Assembly (NCBI GenBank): GCA_024362935.1 | Contig: JANCRA010000065.1 | Coordinates: forward strand, 1,302,001-1,366,000 | Length of the DNA: 64,000 nt | Origin: Setophaga petechia | Taxonomy: Eukaryota > Chordata > Aves > Passeriformes > Parulidae | Direction: 5' to 3' | In this document: positions 1 to 9,582 of the stretch, piece after piece | Layout: the number at the start of each line of letters is the position of its first letter | Position numbering within the stretch: the first letter of the stretch is position 1 | The notes under the pieces: generated by a model | Database searches by the model: none | What the model saw: the letters and a program-made list of their open reading frames with translations, nothing else | What the model was told of the DNA's origin: nothing | Made by a program: the position numbers and the translations under genes

Positions 1-504
1 CACAGGATCACGCCTAATTGGGAAATAAGACAGAGCTTATACCAGTGGTTTCAAGTACCGTCAGGACAAGCTTTGAGACGTCTCCGGTACTCTCCTTGGG
101 GAGGAATACTTCCAGTCCAAACAGGAGGATCAGGACTGTTTCGAACAGAGAACTCTTGTGTTCAGGCCTTAGCCTGTGACTTATACAAAGAGGAGGAGGA
201 GTTGCAACTTTCATCAGTGCCATCCCAAATACCCTGTTTGATTCATCCAAATACCGGACATGCTAGCTGGGTTAAATATAAATGTGTAAGTTGTGGGAAG
301 AATTGGTATTGTAGTTCGCATAACCAACGCTCTTATTGCAGGAGGTGTCAAGTGCCAAACCGATCTACTGTCCAGGGAGAATTTGAGGGAACTGAGATAA
401 TAAGTTTGTTGTGTGGATGGGAATTATTAGTGCCTGTTGCATGGGAGATACCTGAGGAACAGTGGGAAACTACAGTGAAGGAGTGTCAAAAGCGATTTGC
501 CTGA
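1..504 (+). CDS. Unidentified retroviral ORF upstream of env (ERV3), 5' end outside window
   Basis: The frame is open from base 1 to a TGA at 502-504, so at least 167 residues are encoded and the start lies outside the window. The product is not recognisable as integrase, RT or Gag. Its clear feature is a Cys/His cluster in the pattern C-x2-C-x5-C-x2-H-x5-C-x2-C (about 286-353), which could bind zinc, followed by a Trp-rich C-terminal part. It ends about 110 bases before the env signal-peptide ATG at 615, a position between pol and env where some complex retroviruses keep accessory genes. That function is inference from position only. It could also be a diverged C-terminal pol piece. It has no internal stop, unlike env just downstream. 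Confidence 0.45.
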   Translation, partial: HRITPNWEIRQSLYQWFQVPSGQALRRLRYSPWGGILPVQTGGSGLFRTENSCVQALACDLYKEEEELQLSSVPSQIPCLIHPNTGHASWVKYKCVSCGKNWYCSSHNQRSYCRRCQVPNRSTVQGEFEGTEIISLLCGWELLVPVAWEIPEEQWETTVKECQKRFA

Positions 505-614
505 AAACTAGTTAAGAGAAAGTGACAAGGAGGTAGAGGGCAAGACCAGATTGGCCTCTGTATTCGCCACCAAGAAGATCAAATACACCTGCTGTGGGTT
601 GCAACCCCATAAGC

Positions 615-2200
615 ATGGGAGGTAAGACTATAAGCCATACTGGATCTCTGTTACTCCTTTTTATGTCACTCATTTTTTGTTGTTTCCCTTTTGGGATATC
701 AACAAGATCATGCTACAGGTGTTACCGTAAGCTATATATGGAAAGACACCGAGGTTCTTTTTTTATTTCTCACACTCATGTCGACAGTCACTGTTATAAC
801 CCATCCAAGTTAGGTAAGTGCATGCACAACGGGAAAAAGTACTGGATTGCAGAACTTAGGAGCAAGTGGTAACAGAATGGGAAGTCAATACCCAAAAGGG
901 GAGAAATGGGTTTGCTTCACCTACGTGATTGGAAACAAAGCACAAGATTTAGTAAAAGAGCAATTGATAAGTATGAATACTAAACCAATAAAATCACCTA
1001 AATCTGTGCCAATCTCAATCGATGATTTGTATACGAAACTTGAGCGACAATTGGAAAAAGAAATAGATATTTCAAGGATGGGTAAAAACCAGTTTGTGGA
1101 ATTGGAGGAAAGGATAAGCAGAGAGCTTAATATAACCAATTGTTGGGTCAGTGGAGGGGCTTTAATGTCAGAAGAATGGCCATGGAAAGGCAGCAAGCCT
1201 AGGCCCAATTGAGCTCCTTCAGTGGAACCAAACAAGTAGAAGTGGGGAGGATCGACCGAAGGGGTGGATTTTGAGTTCAATAGTCACAGGAGAAGAATGT
1301 CTCTGGCGCACTGGGAAAAGGTTCATTCAGGAAGTAGGAAAAACTCCCTGTAAAAGATACAAGGTTAGTAATGGAACTTCTGTATGGTGGGTACCAGAAA
1401 AACCAACTATGTACTGGACGCAGAAAGAAAGAAAGAAAGAAAGGGAGTTGTAAGTATTATAATAAAATTGGGCTTTTTTCAATGCAATGATACAGGCAAA
1501 AATCCGTACTCTGGCATCCCAGAAATTTCCAAATTTTGGGAGAATATAGATCAGCAAAGATTTGACTATTGGAAAGCTCCAGATGGCTTATTTTGGATAT
1601 GCGGGAAAAGGGCATACCCAAAACTCCCATCTCAGTGGAAAGGGAGCTGCACTCTGGGAATCATACAGCCAGGATTTTTTTTTTTGCCAGGACCTGATGG
1701 GGATCAATTAGGGATACCAGTTTATGAGGATCTAAAGAGGAACAAAAGAGATTTGATTTGAGATTTGGAGGATTCCAAAAATGGGGGGATGAGGACTGGC
1801 CTCCCGAACACATATTAGAGACATATGGGCCAGCCCCCTGGGCACAAGATGGAAGCTGGGGATATCAGACCCCAATCTATATGTTAAATCGTATTATAAG
1901 ACTCCAGGCTGCTGTAGAAATAATAACGAACAAAACTGGTCGGGCAGTAGAATTAAAATCGAGGCAACAAACCCAAACGAGAGCAGCCATGTATGAGAAT
2001 AGGTTGGCCTTAGACTATCTATTGGCTGAAGAAGGGGGCGTTTGTGGGAAATTTAATACATCGGATTGTTGCTTAAAAATAGATGACAATGGAGATGCTG
2101 TCTTGGATATAGTCAATGATATCAATGATGCTGGTTCAAAAATGGGAATCAATGTTAAATACTAGCTGGTGGGATAATGTGCTAGGAATAGAAAGGTGGA
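615..2200 (+). pseudogene. env: Degraded env gene of ERV3 (gammaretrovirus-type SU/TM, CX7CC)
   Basis: The surface/transmembrane envelope gene is split over all three frames. A hydrophobic signal peptide follows the ATG at 615. Later SU pieces lie at 847-1212, about 1190-1453 and 1384-1761. A furin-type R-N-K-R lies at 1738-1749 and is followed at once by a frame change. The TM part (1758-2165) has a heptad-rich stretch, an immunosuppressive-type segment and a Cys-x7-Cys-Cys motif (2043-2072). In SU the usual CWxC isomerase-type motif reads CWVS (1141-1152), so its second Cys is lost. Homology stops near 2200 without a membrane anchor or LTR, so the 3' end is missing. With at least four frame changes it cannot encode a working Env. 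The lineage (gamma-type, CX7CC) is inferred from these motifs. Confidence 0.8.
1423..1442 (+). repeat. (GAAA)5 microsatellite inside the env fossil
   Basis: Five GAAA units sit inside SU exactly where the reading frame changes. The repeat probably expanded after the gene was already dead. Confidence 0.85.
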
Positions 2201-2204
2201 AAAA

Positions 2205-3435
2205 ATTAGGCAGGCAGAGGCAGGCAGGAGGCAGAGCTGTCAGCAAAGGAAGGGCCCAGCCAGGTGGGGCAGCCGGGGGATGCCGACAGCCTGCAGGGAC
2301 AGAGGTGCAGGGCAGGGACACCGTGGGACAGCCTGGGCTGCACAGGGCACAGGGATGGGCAGCAGCTGCAAGACAGCCCTGCCAGAGCCAACTTGGGCAG
2401 CACTTTGGCCATGGCTGCTGGGCCTGGGCCTGAGGCCACGAGGGGACAAGTGACCCTTGCAGGCCTGGGGCCTCATGGCCTCCTTGTCCCTGCTCAGCAG
2501 CCTGGCAGGGGCCGCCCCGTGGTCCTGCCCTTGGCATTGCCCATCCCCACATGCCAGTGCCCATCCCGGGAAGAGCCCTGAGCAAGGAGGGAGGGACAGC
2601 ATCTGCCTGGCCAGGGGCTGGGGCTCAGGCCTTGGCCCTTTGCATTCCTGAAACACATCCAGGTTTGCTCAGCACCAGAGACACCTTTGCCTTGCTTGTC
2701 CCCACCTGTCATCACTGCCTCCAGTGTTCTGCTCTTCATGGAACCTGGGGACACTTTCCCAGTCATGTCCCTCTGTGGGACCCATTAAAACTTCAAGAAA
2801 ATTTGAAGTCTAAATTTAACTTTGAGTTCTTCAGAAGTTTTTTGAAGACACGCTTAGGGAATGAGTCTGATGTAAAAAACAACAAAGCCCTTGGAGAGTC
2901 ATTAAAGTTTTCCTAGTCCAGTTATGGCGAAAGATTTCAAAGTGCAGTAATAAAATATACATTCCTATTTTAAAGGATGTATTTTATTTTATTTCTCTTT
3001 AGAGCAGAGGTGATTGCAGCATTCTGTGATTGATATTGACCCAGGATCTCTCCTCAGCAGCTCTGGCCTGCTCACAGAAGCTGTGCCTGGAGCTCTGATC
3101 AGTGTGGACAACCCTGCTCCACACTGTCCAGCCCCATCCTGTCTGTCCTCACTCCCCTGGGACCTGCTGTGCTTGCAGAGCTGGCTGCACTCAGCCTAAG
3201 AGGGGTTTTCCCTTTTTGTACTTTTTGCAGCAATCTCAAACTCCTGAGTTTCCCCACTGCAAGCAGACACACTGCTCATGTGTGTAACAGCCCCAGGTGC
3301 CACCAAAGGCACTGCAGAGCTGCCCTGGGCTAGCTGTGAGGGTGGATCATCAGCCCAAGCTGCACGGGGCCCCTGCAAGGGGCTGTGGCCATGGGCACTG
3401 CACTGACCCCACTGCTGGGTTTGGCTGCCACGGCC
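2205..3435. other. No gene recognised; GC-rich then mixed sequence
   Basis: After the env fossil ends, 2205-2720 is GC-rich (G/C about equal on both strands) with many overlapping short ORFs in all frames but no family motif. 2780-3010 is AT-rich. 3010-3435 is mixed. I see no splice-consistent exon or LTR ends here. Confidence 0.6.
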
Positions 3436-3439
3436 ACCG

Positions 3440-3870
3440 TGAGAAATTAAACTGTGCCTGGGAACACTGGGGAGGACTGGGACATGCTGGGGAACACTGC
3501 AAACACTGTGAGAGACACTGGGACATACTGGGAGTGATACTGGGGAGGACTGGGACATACTGGGGAACACTGGGAACCCTGTGGGAGACACTGGGATATA
3601 CTGGGAGTGACACTGGGGGATACTGGTGCAAACTGGGGACACTGGCATGTGGGCCATTGCAGAGAAGACTGGGGACACTGGGGCATGCTGTGGATGACAT
3701 TGGGGGGAACAGCAAGGGACTGGGAATAAACTCAGGGGTATTGGGGGGAACTGGACTGTACTGGGAGGGATTGGAGGGGCACTGGGGTTGTACTGGCTTC
3801 TATTTGGGATGAACTGCTCTGTACCGTGGATGAACTGGGCTGTACTGGGAGGGACTGGAGAGGTAGAATC
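3440..3870 (+). repeat. Degenerate ACTGGG minisatellite
   Basis: The core ACTGGG recurs about every 10-15 bases, with units such as GGGACATACTGGGGA. Units are imperfect and vary in length. It has the same core as the CCCAGT arrays at 9583 and 21483 but is written on the opposite strand. ORFs across it are low-complexity and not taken as genes. Confidence 0.85.
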
Positions 3871-3934
3871 GGCTGTTCCCGTCTCCACCGCACTCCATTT
3901 GCCGAGACTCTCGCCCATCACCACCCAAAGCCAA

Positions 3935-4960
3935 TCAGCGCCTGGTTTAGCACTTCGGGAGCGGTGCCTGATATTGGCACAACCTTTTTTTTCGCCTGCA
4001 ACTCCCGTCATGCCCCGCGGCCCGATTGAGCCCTATTGCAGCCGGGACTACAGCGCCCGTCATGCCCCGCGCTCCACAGAACCTCGGGGTCCCCCCCCAC
4101 CATCTGTCCAACAAGTGTCCCCAAGACCCTCCAGGATCCCTCAGTGCCCCCTCAGCGCCCATTTGGGACCCCCCAAAAGCGTCCCCGGACCCCCTGAGTG
4201 CTCCCAAACTGACAGATGCCCGGTACAGCCACTTCTGGGAATTCCATCTCCTCTCATCCCCGGCGACCCCAGAGCCCCTCACAACAGTCCCGTGCCTAAA
4301 ACTCCTGCTGTACCCGGCGCCCTAAAGAGCCCGGTTAGAGCTCCCCGAGCTCCCCGGAAGTTCACTCGAACCGTTTACGTTTCCCCGAGGATCTGAAGTC
4401 GCGGCTCGGACGCAGAAGTTTCCCCAAGAGCCTTCCCGGACCCCCAAACAAAGCGTTCGAGAGCCACTTCCGGGACTACGGCTCCCATCATGCTCCGCGG
4501 CGCACGTCCCGTGCTGACTCCATCCGGGACTTCATCTCCCGTCATGCCCCGCGCCCCACCGAGAGCTACTGCAGCTGCGCCTCAAACCCCCGTGATGCTC
4601 CGCGGCCCCGTGTTAAACCGTATTATACCCGCGCCTACAACTCCCATCATCTCCCGCGCCCCAGAGAGCCCCGTCAGAGCCCCCCAAGGGCACGCCCGTA
4701 CCCCGAAGGGCCCCAAATTCCCCTCCCTGACGTCCAAGGGCCGCCCTGGACCCCCAAGTTCTGCCCCGGACCCCCAAGTTCTGCCCCGGACCCCGAACTG
4801 TCCCTCAGAATCCCTGAGTGCCCCTCCAAGTGCCCACCCGGCTCCCTCAAGTTTTCTGCAGACCCTTAAGTTCTCTCTGAATTCCCTCCCCGGACACAAA
4901 ACTGCCCCAAATGTGCCCCAGAAAGTTCTCCACGGACCCCGAAGTGGCCCCTTTTTACCC
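3935..4960. promoter_or_regulatory. CpG-rich block with a cluster of ZNF143-like sites
   Basis: The block is rich in C and CpG. It holds six related motifs of the form ACTACA-xx-TCCC-xTCATG-CCCCGCG, at 3994-4020, 4044-4071, 4472-4499, 4525-4553, 4578-4605 and 4632-4659, all in one orientation. The vertebrate ZNF143/Staf (with THAP11) site has the same ACTACA...CCCA.CATGC layout, so this looks like a promoter or a tandem promoter relic. No confident first exon or TATA box is visible. Between the motifs the sequence is Pro-codon-like and gives long but composition-driven ORFs. Confidence 0.6.
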
Positions 4961-4964
4961 TGTC

Positions 4965-5313
4965 TGTGAAAATGATAAAAAAGATGACAAAAGTATTTAA
5001 ATAGGGACTAATTAGCACAAAGAAGGAGAAATCAATAGCCACACTGGTCAATGAATTAATGAAGGGAATTGTGTTACTTAGAACCAATGACCAATAAATT
5101 TTTTGCTTGCTAAAAAGATATGGACTTAATAATATAAATACTAAAATTTGGTAATACAAATACAGAATAATACTCTTATAAATAAGAAAAATAACTATAA
5201 CTTTATTAATTCAGTAAATTTTATTTTAATGGGAAATGCATAATTACTATTATGTTTTAGGATGTCAGTCTGTAAGAGATGGTCCCAAGATCCCTCATCT
5301 GCCTCACAGCCAC
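4965..5313. other. AT-rich spacer, nothing recognised
   Basis: Composition changes sharply from GC-rich to AT-rich at about 4970. There is no long ORF or repeat unit. The LTR begins at its right end. Confidence 0.5.
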
Positions 5314-5928
5314 TGTGAAAAACGCCAATCACTGGCTTTTGAAATTGTTAAAAGTTTAACAGTAATAAAATGGTTATAAAAATAGTAATACAATTAGAGT
5401 CATAATAATTTGGACAATTTAAATCAGGACAATATGAGACAATAAAAGCAAAGAGTTATGGACGTTCGGGTACCTTTTTCTGGGCATCACGAGCCTGAAA
5501 AAGGACCCCGACCAACAAAGGATTAACCCTTAAGAACAATAGCCTGTTGCATATTCATACACTTCATACATGATGCATAAATTCCATTCAAACACAGGAT
5601 TCTGTCTGGTCAGTGTCAACTTCTTCCTTCTAATCCTAACAGCGCCTTCAAGGCGGGAAGAAGTTCCTTTCTTCTGATAAGAAGGCAATAAATTCCCTTT
5701 CTCGGAAAGATTTAGGTGTCCTGTGGCTGCTATCTCACTGCAAGACCTTTCTGTTTAACAAAGCATCCTACATAGCACAGTTTCTATTTTAACAATTCTT
5801 ATAACTTAAAACTATATTTAACACAGTCCTTAAGAGAATTAATACAGCATTACTTCCTAACACCACACATATAATATTCATTTTAATATTTGCGAGAAGC
5901 CAATCATAAAATACATGCATTTTTCACA
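5314..5928 (-). mobile_element. Retroviral LTR (minus sense), family shared with 24637-25254
   Basis: The element starts TGTGAAAAAC and ends TTTTTCACA, giving perfect terminal inverted bases and TG...CA ends, about 615 bp. A diverged copy lies at 24637-25254. Immediately to the right is a tract that is purine-rich on the minus strand and is also present at the second copy. That is the polypurine tract expected before a 3' LTR read on the minus strand. So this is a 3' LTR whose internal region has been lost after about 40 bases. Confidence 0.75.
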
Positions 5929-5944
5929 ATCCCCACTCTTATTC

Positions 5945-7640
5945 TTTGTAAATCATTTGGCTTGAGGGGAGGTTTGGGGGAGGTGGGGAATTTTGGGGGG
6001 TTTTGGGGGGTTTTATTGGCACTTTGTGGGTGTTTTTCTGGGTGTGATTGGGGGTTTATTGAAATTTTTTGGGTTTTTTTTTTAAATTTTGGAGGGCATT
6101 ACTGGAATTTTGTGGGGATTTGTTGGGATTCTCTTAAATTTTGGGGGCTCTTGTTGGAATTTCTGGGGGATTTTGGGTGGTTTTATTGTAAATCTGGAGG
6201 CATTAGTGAGATTCTTTGGAGGTCAGGGTTTCTTGAGGAAATTTTGGGGATATTTTTGGGATTTTTGTGAGATTTGGGGGGGGTTAGCGGTTTTTTTGAG
6301 TGTTGCCAGGATTTCTTTGGGTCTTCTGGGGGGCCAAATTCCAGGGGATTTGTGAGGCTTCTTGCAGTTTTGGGGACATTTTTGGAGGATTTGTGGGGCT
6401 TTATTTGGATTATGGGGGTGTGTTGTTGGGCTTTCAAGAGATTTTGTGGGCTTTTATTAGGATTTTGTGGGGTTCTAATTTTTTGAGATTTCATTGGGAT
6501 AATATGGGTTTTATTGGGACTTTCAGGGGTTTTAAGGAGATGTTGGTGCCTCTCAGCCCTTCCCCACACCCGGGGAAAACCTCAAAGCCCCCTCAGAGCA
6601 CACGACGCTCCCCAAAATTCCAGAAAATATACCCCAAAGCCCCTAAAAATCAGAATAAAATGCTACAAAATACCAGAGAATCCCACAAAATCCCAGCGGA
6701 ACTCACCAAACTTAAAAAAAAAATTCAAAATTTCAATAAACCCCCCCCAAAAAATGAAACCCCACCAAAACCCCAAAAAAATCCCCAAAATCCAAACTCC
6801 CGAAATCCATCAAACCCCCCCAAAATCGTGTAACCTCCCACAACCCAATAATTCTCTCTAAAAAACCAATAATTCACCCTAAACTCCCAACAAAATCCCC
6901 CAAAACCCAAAAAAGCCCCCCCTAATCCCCTGAAACCCTCCAAAAAATCGCCTCCAAAATGCCCCAAAATCCAAACACATCCCCCACAAAACCAAAAAAA
7001 AAAAAAAACCCACGCCCCTGCAAAGCTCCCCAAAATGTCCCAAAATTCCCCAAATCCCAACAAAGCCCCCCAAAAATCCCCCCAAACCCCACCAGACTCA
7101 CTGGGGCCCGCCCAGGATCAGGGGCACCGGCCGGTGGAACAGGAGCCACTTCAGGGGGCCCTCGAAGCTTTTTGGGGAGGGGGCACCATGGGAGACCCCC
7201 CAAAAACCGGGCGGGGGGGGAACCCCTGCTGTGCCCCCTCCCCGTGAAACCCCCAGACCCCGGTTCAGGGTGGGCCTGGGACCCCCCGGGACCCCCAAAT
7301 CTCTCCCAGGACCCCCTGAGACCCCACAGACCCTTCCCAAGACCCCACCCAGGACCCCTCTAGGACCCTCCAGACCCCTCCCCAAACCCAACTCAGGCTC
7401 CCTCAGCCCCTCCCCAGATCCCCCCAGGACCTCTCCCCAAAACCCCCCAGACCCTCCCACAGCCCCCTCCTCGAGACCCCTCTTAGGACCCATCCGCACC
7501 CCCCACGTCCCCCCACAATGCCCCAGGACCCCTCCCCAGACTTCCCAACTCCCCCAAACCCCCGGACCCCTCCCCAAAGCCCCCCCAGGACCCCCCCGGA
7601 CCCTCCCCCGCCCCCCCCCGATCCCCTCTCAGGCCCCTCC
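5945..7640. repeat. Left arm of palindrome A
   Basis: 5945-6540 is almost pure G/T on the plus strand (runs such as GGGGTTTTATTGG). 6560-7640 is C/A-rich. Read on the minus strand, it corresponds in order to 7880-9560: C-rich intron-like sequence, the shared 'PLKWLLFHRPVP' segment, then A/C-rich and G/T-rich blocks. The arm is diverged, with many indels, and is repeated about 12 kb downstream at 17890-19600. All long ORFs are Pro/Gly low-complexity products of this composition. Confidence 0.7.
7098..7255 (-). other. Shared exon-like segment, copy 1 (palindrome A, left)
   Basis: One of four copies of a conserved ~150-bp segment (others at 8490-8635, 19069-19230, 20455-20610). Each copy follows a TTTCAG-like acceptor in its outward orientation and contains codons for PLKWLLFHRPVP. 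Here the reading is intact through that peptide, then differs at the end. I do not recognise a protein family, and a conserved non-coding transcript exon is equally possible. It points away from the central promoter. Confidence 0.4.
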
Positions 7641-7900
7641 CGCTCCTGTCCTGAGCCCGGGGCGTCCCGGCGGCGGCGGGGATGGCGGCGCCGCTTCCGG
7701 CTCGCCTCTGATTGGCTGGGGCGGCGTGGGGGAGGCGGGCGTTGCTGAGGGTAGCCGCGCCGTGATTGGGTAGATCAGGGATGTGCGGCGCGGTGATTGG
7801 TTGATTGGGAACGGGGCGCGCCGCCATTGGCTGGGGGAGCCGAGCGCGCGGCGGTGGCCGGGACATTGTGGGGGGAGAGCGGAGCTGAGGTGGGGCTGGG
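7641..7900. promoter_or_regulatory. CpG-rich bidirectional promoter at the centre of palindrome A
   Basis: The core is strongly CpG-rich and holds five CCAAT boxes as ATTGG at 7711-7715, 7765-7769, 7796-7800, 7804-7808 and 7826-7830, plus an ETS/GABP-type CTTCCGG at 7694-7700. There is no TATA box. Intron-like G-rich sequence runs outward on both sides to the shared exon-like segments, which fits divergent transcription. The copy at 19640-19870 keeps all five ATTGG boxes and the CTTCCGG. Activity is inferred, not shown. Confidence 0.6.
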
Positions 7901-9560
7901 GGAAACTGGGGGGGTTTGGGGCGGGTCTGAGGGGAAATTGGGGATTTTGGGGACATCGACGGGAAGCACGGCGGCTTTGGTGGGTTTGGGGGGAATGAGG
8001 GGGTCTGAGGGGGCTTTGGTGGTCTGAGGCGGCTTTAGGGAGCTTTGAGGGAAGCTTGAGCGGGTCTGGGGCGTTCTCGGGTGCGTTTAGGAGGATCTGA
8101 GGGGAATTGAGAGGCTCTGAGGGGTTTTGAGCGATTGCAAGAGGAACTGTGGGGTTGTAAGGGGATCTGGGGGGTTTTGAGGTGGGTCTGGAGAAATTTG
8201 GGGGAGTCTGAGAGGATTTCTTAGGGTTTGGGGGGAATTGAGTGGTCTGAGGGTGATTTGGGGCAGTCTGATGGATTTGGGGGGGGGTCTCAGGTGGGTC
8301 TGGGTTGTATTTTGGGGAAATTGGTGGGGGGTCTGAGTGTCCTGGGGAGGTTTTTGGGGTCCAGGGTGGTTCTGGGCCAACCCCTGGGGGAGCTCTGGGG
8401 GGTTTGGGGTTCCTGGAGGGGTCCCGGGGGAGATTTGGGGGTCCCGGGGGGTCCCAGGCCCACCCTGAACCGGGGTCTGGGGGTTTCAGGGGGAGGGGGC
8501 ACAGCAGGGGTTCCCCCCCCCCCGGTTTTTGGGGGGGTCTCCCATGGTGCCCCTTCCCCAAAAAGCTCCGAGGGCCCCCTGAAGTGGCTCCTGTTCCACC
8601 GGCCGGTGCCCCCTGATCCAGGACGGCCCCACTGAGTCTGGGGGGGGTCTGGGGGATTTGTGGGGATTTCGGGGTGGCCTTTTTTGGGCTTTGGGTGAAT
8701 TTTTTGGGAGTTTGGGGGAAATTACTGCGGTTTTTGAGGAGAATTATTGGGTTTGGGGATGGTTACATGGTTCTGGGGGGGTTTTCTTGATTTAGAGGGG
8801 TTTGGATTTTGGGTGTTGGGGTTGTGGGGGTTTTTTTGGGGGGGGATTTATTGAAATTTTTGGGAGTTTTTTTAAAACTTTGGGGAGTTCCACTGGGATT
8901 TTCAGAGATTTTCTGGGGTTTTTGAGGATTTTCTTGTAATTTTTTGGGGATTTTGTGGGGTTTTAGTGGAATTTTGGGGGGCTTTGGGCCATTCCTGGGG
9001 TGTTGGGAAGGGCTGAGAGGCACCAAAATCTCTTTAAAAACCCTGAAAGTCCCAATAAAACCCACAAAATCCCAATTAATCTGTCAAAATCCTACTAGAA
9101 CACCCCTAGCATCTGAATAAAAGCCCACAAAAATCCTTTGAAATCCCCATCACCCCCAAAAATCCTGATTAAACTCTGGAAATCCCCAAAAAATGTCCCC
9201 GAAACCATTAAAAGTCCCACAAAAACTCCCCCAAGATCCAAAGAAATCCTGGCAACACCCAAAAAAACCCACAACATCCCCCAAATTCCACCAAAAATCC
9301 CAAAAAATACCTAATCCCCAAGGAATCCGACTGAATGCCATCGCAATTCCAGTAAAATGCCCCACAGTCTCCTAAAAATCCCAATAAATCCCCAGAATTT
9401 CTGAGAATCCCAAAAAATCCGTACAAAATTGTAGTAAAACCCCTAAAATTGAAAAAAAAGGCACAAAACATTTTAATAAATCCCCAAACACCCCCAGAAA
9501 AACTCCCCCCCCAAAATGCCAATAAAATCCCCCAAAATCCAAACCCCCCCAAAATCCACA
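7900..9560. repeat. Right arm of palindrome A
   Basis: G-rich (7900-8640), then G/T-rich (8640-9000), then A/C-rich (9010-9560). This is the reverse complement, in order, of the left arm. The switch at about 9010 mirrors the one at about 6545. It runs directly into the CCCAGT minisatellite. A second copy is at 19880-21475. Confidence 0.7.
8490..8635 (+). other. Shared exon-like segment, copy 2 (palindrome A, right)
   Basis: A TTTCAG acceptor-like end at 8484-8489 is followed by a short open stretch encoding SSEGPLKWLLFHRPVP and ending in TGA at 8633-8635. The same reading is present in copies 3 and 4. A C-run near 8512-8523 varies in length between copies and shifts the upstream frame, so only the C-terminal reading is stable. 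Function unknown. Confidence 0.4.
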
Positions 9561-9582
9561 AAACCAGCCACTCCCAGTCAAT

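Noticed and set aside
7098..8561. Long Pro-rich and Gly-rich ORFs (up to 310 codons) in the palindrome arms, also 19069-20649
   Set aside because: Strongly skewed C- or G-rich composition keeps several frames open at once. Only the short PLKWLLFHRPVP part is stable between copies.
5945..9560. GGGGTTTT-like runs resembling ciliate-type telomere repeats
   Set aside because: No regular unit. The runs are part of G/T-rich intron-like arms, and bird telomeres use TTAGGG.
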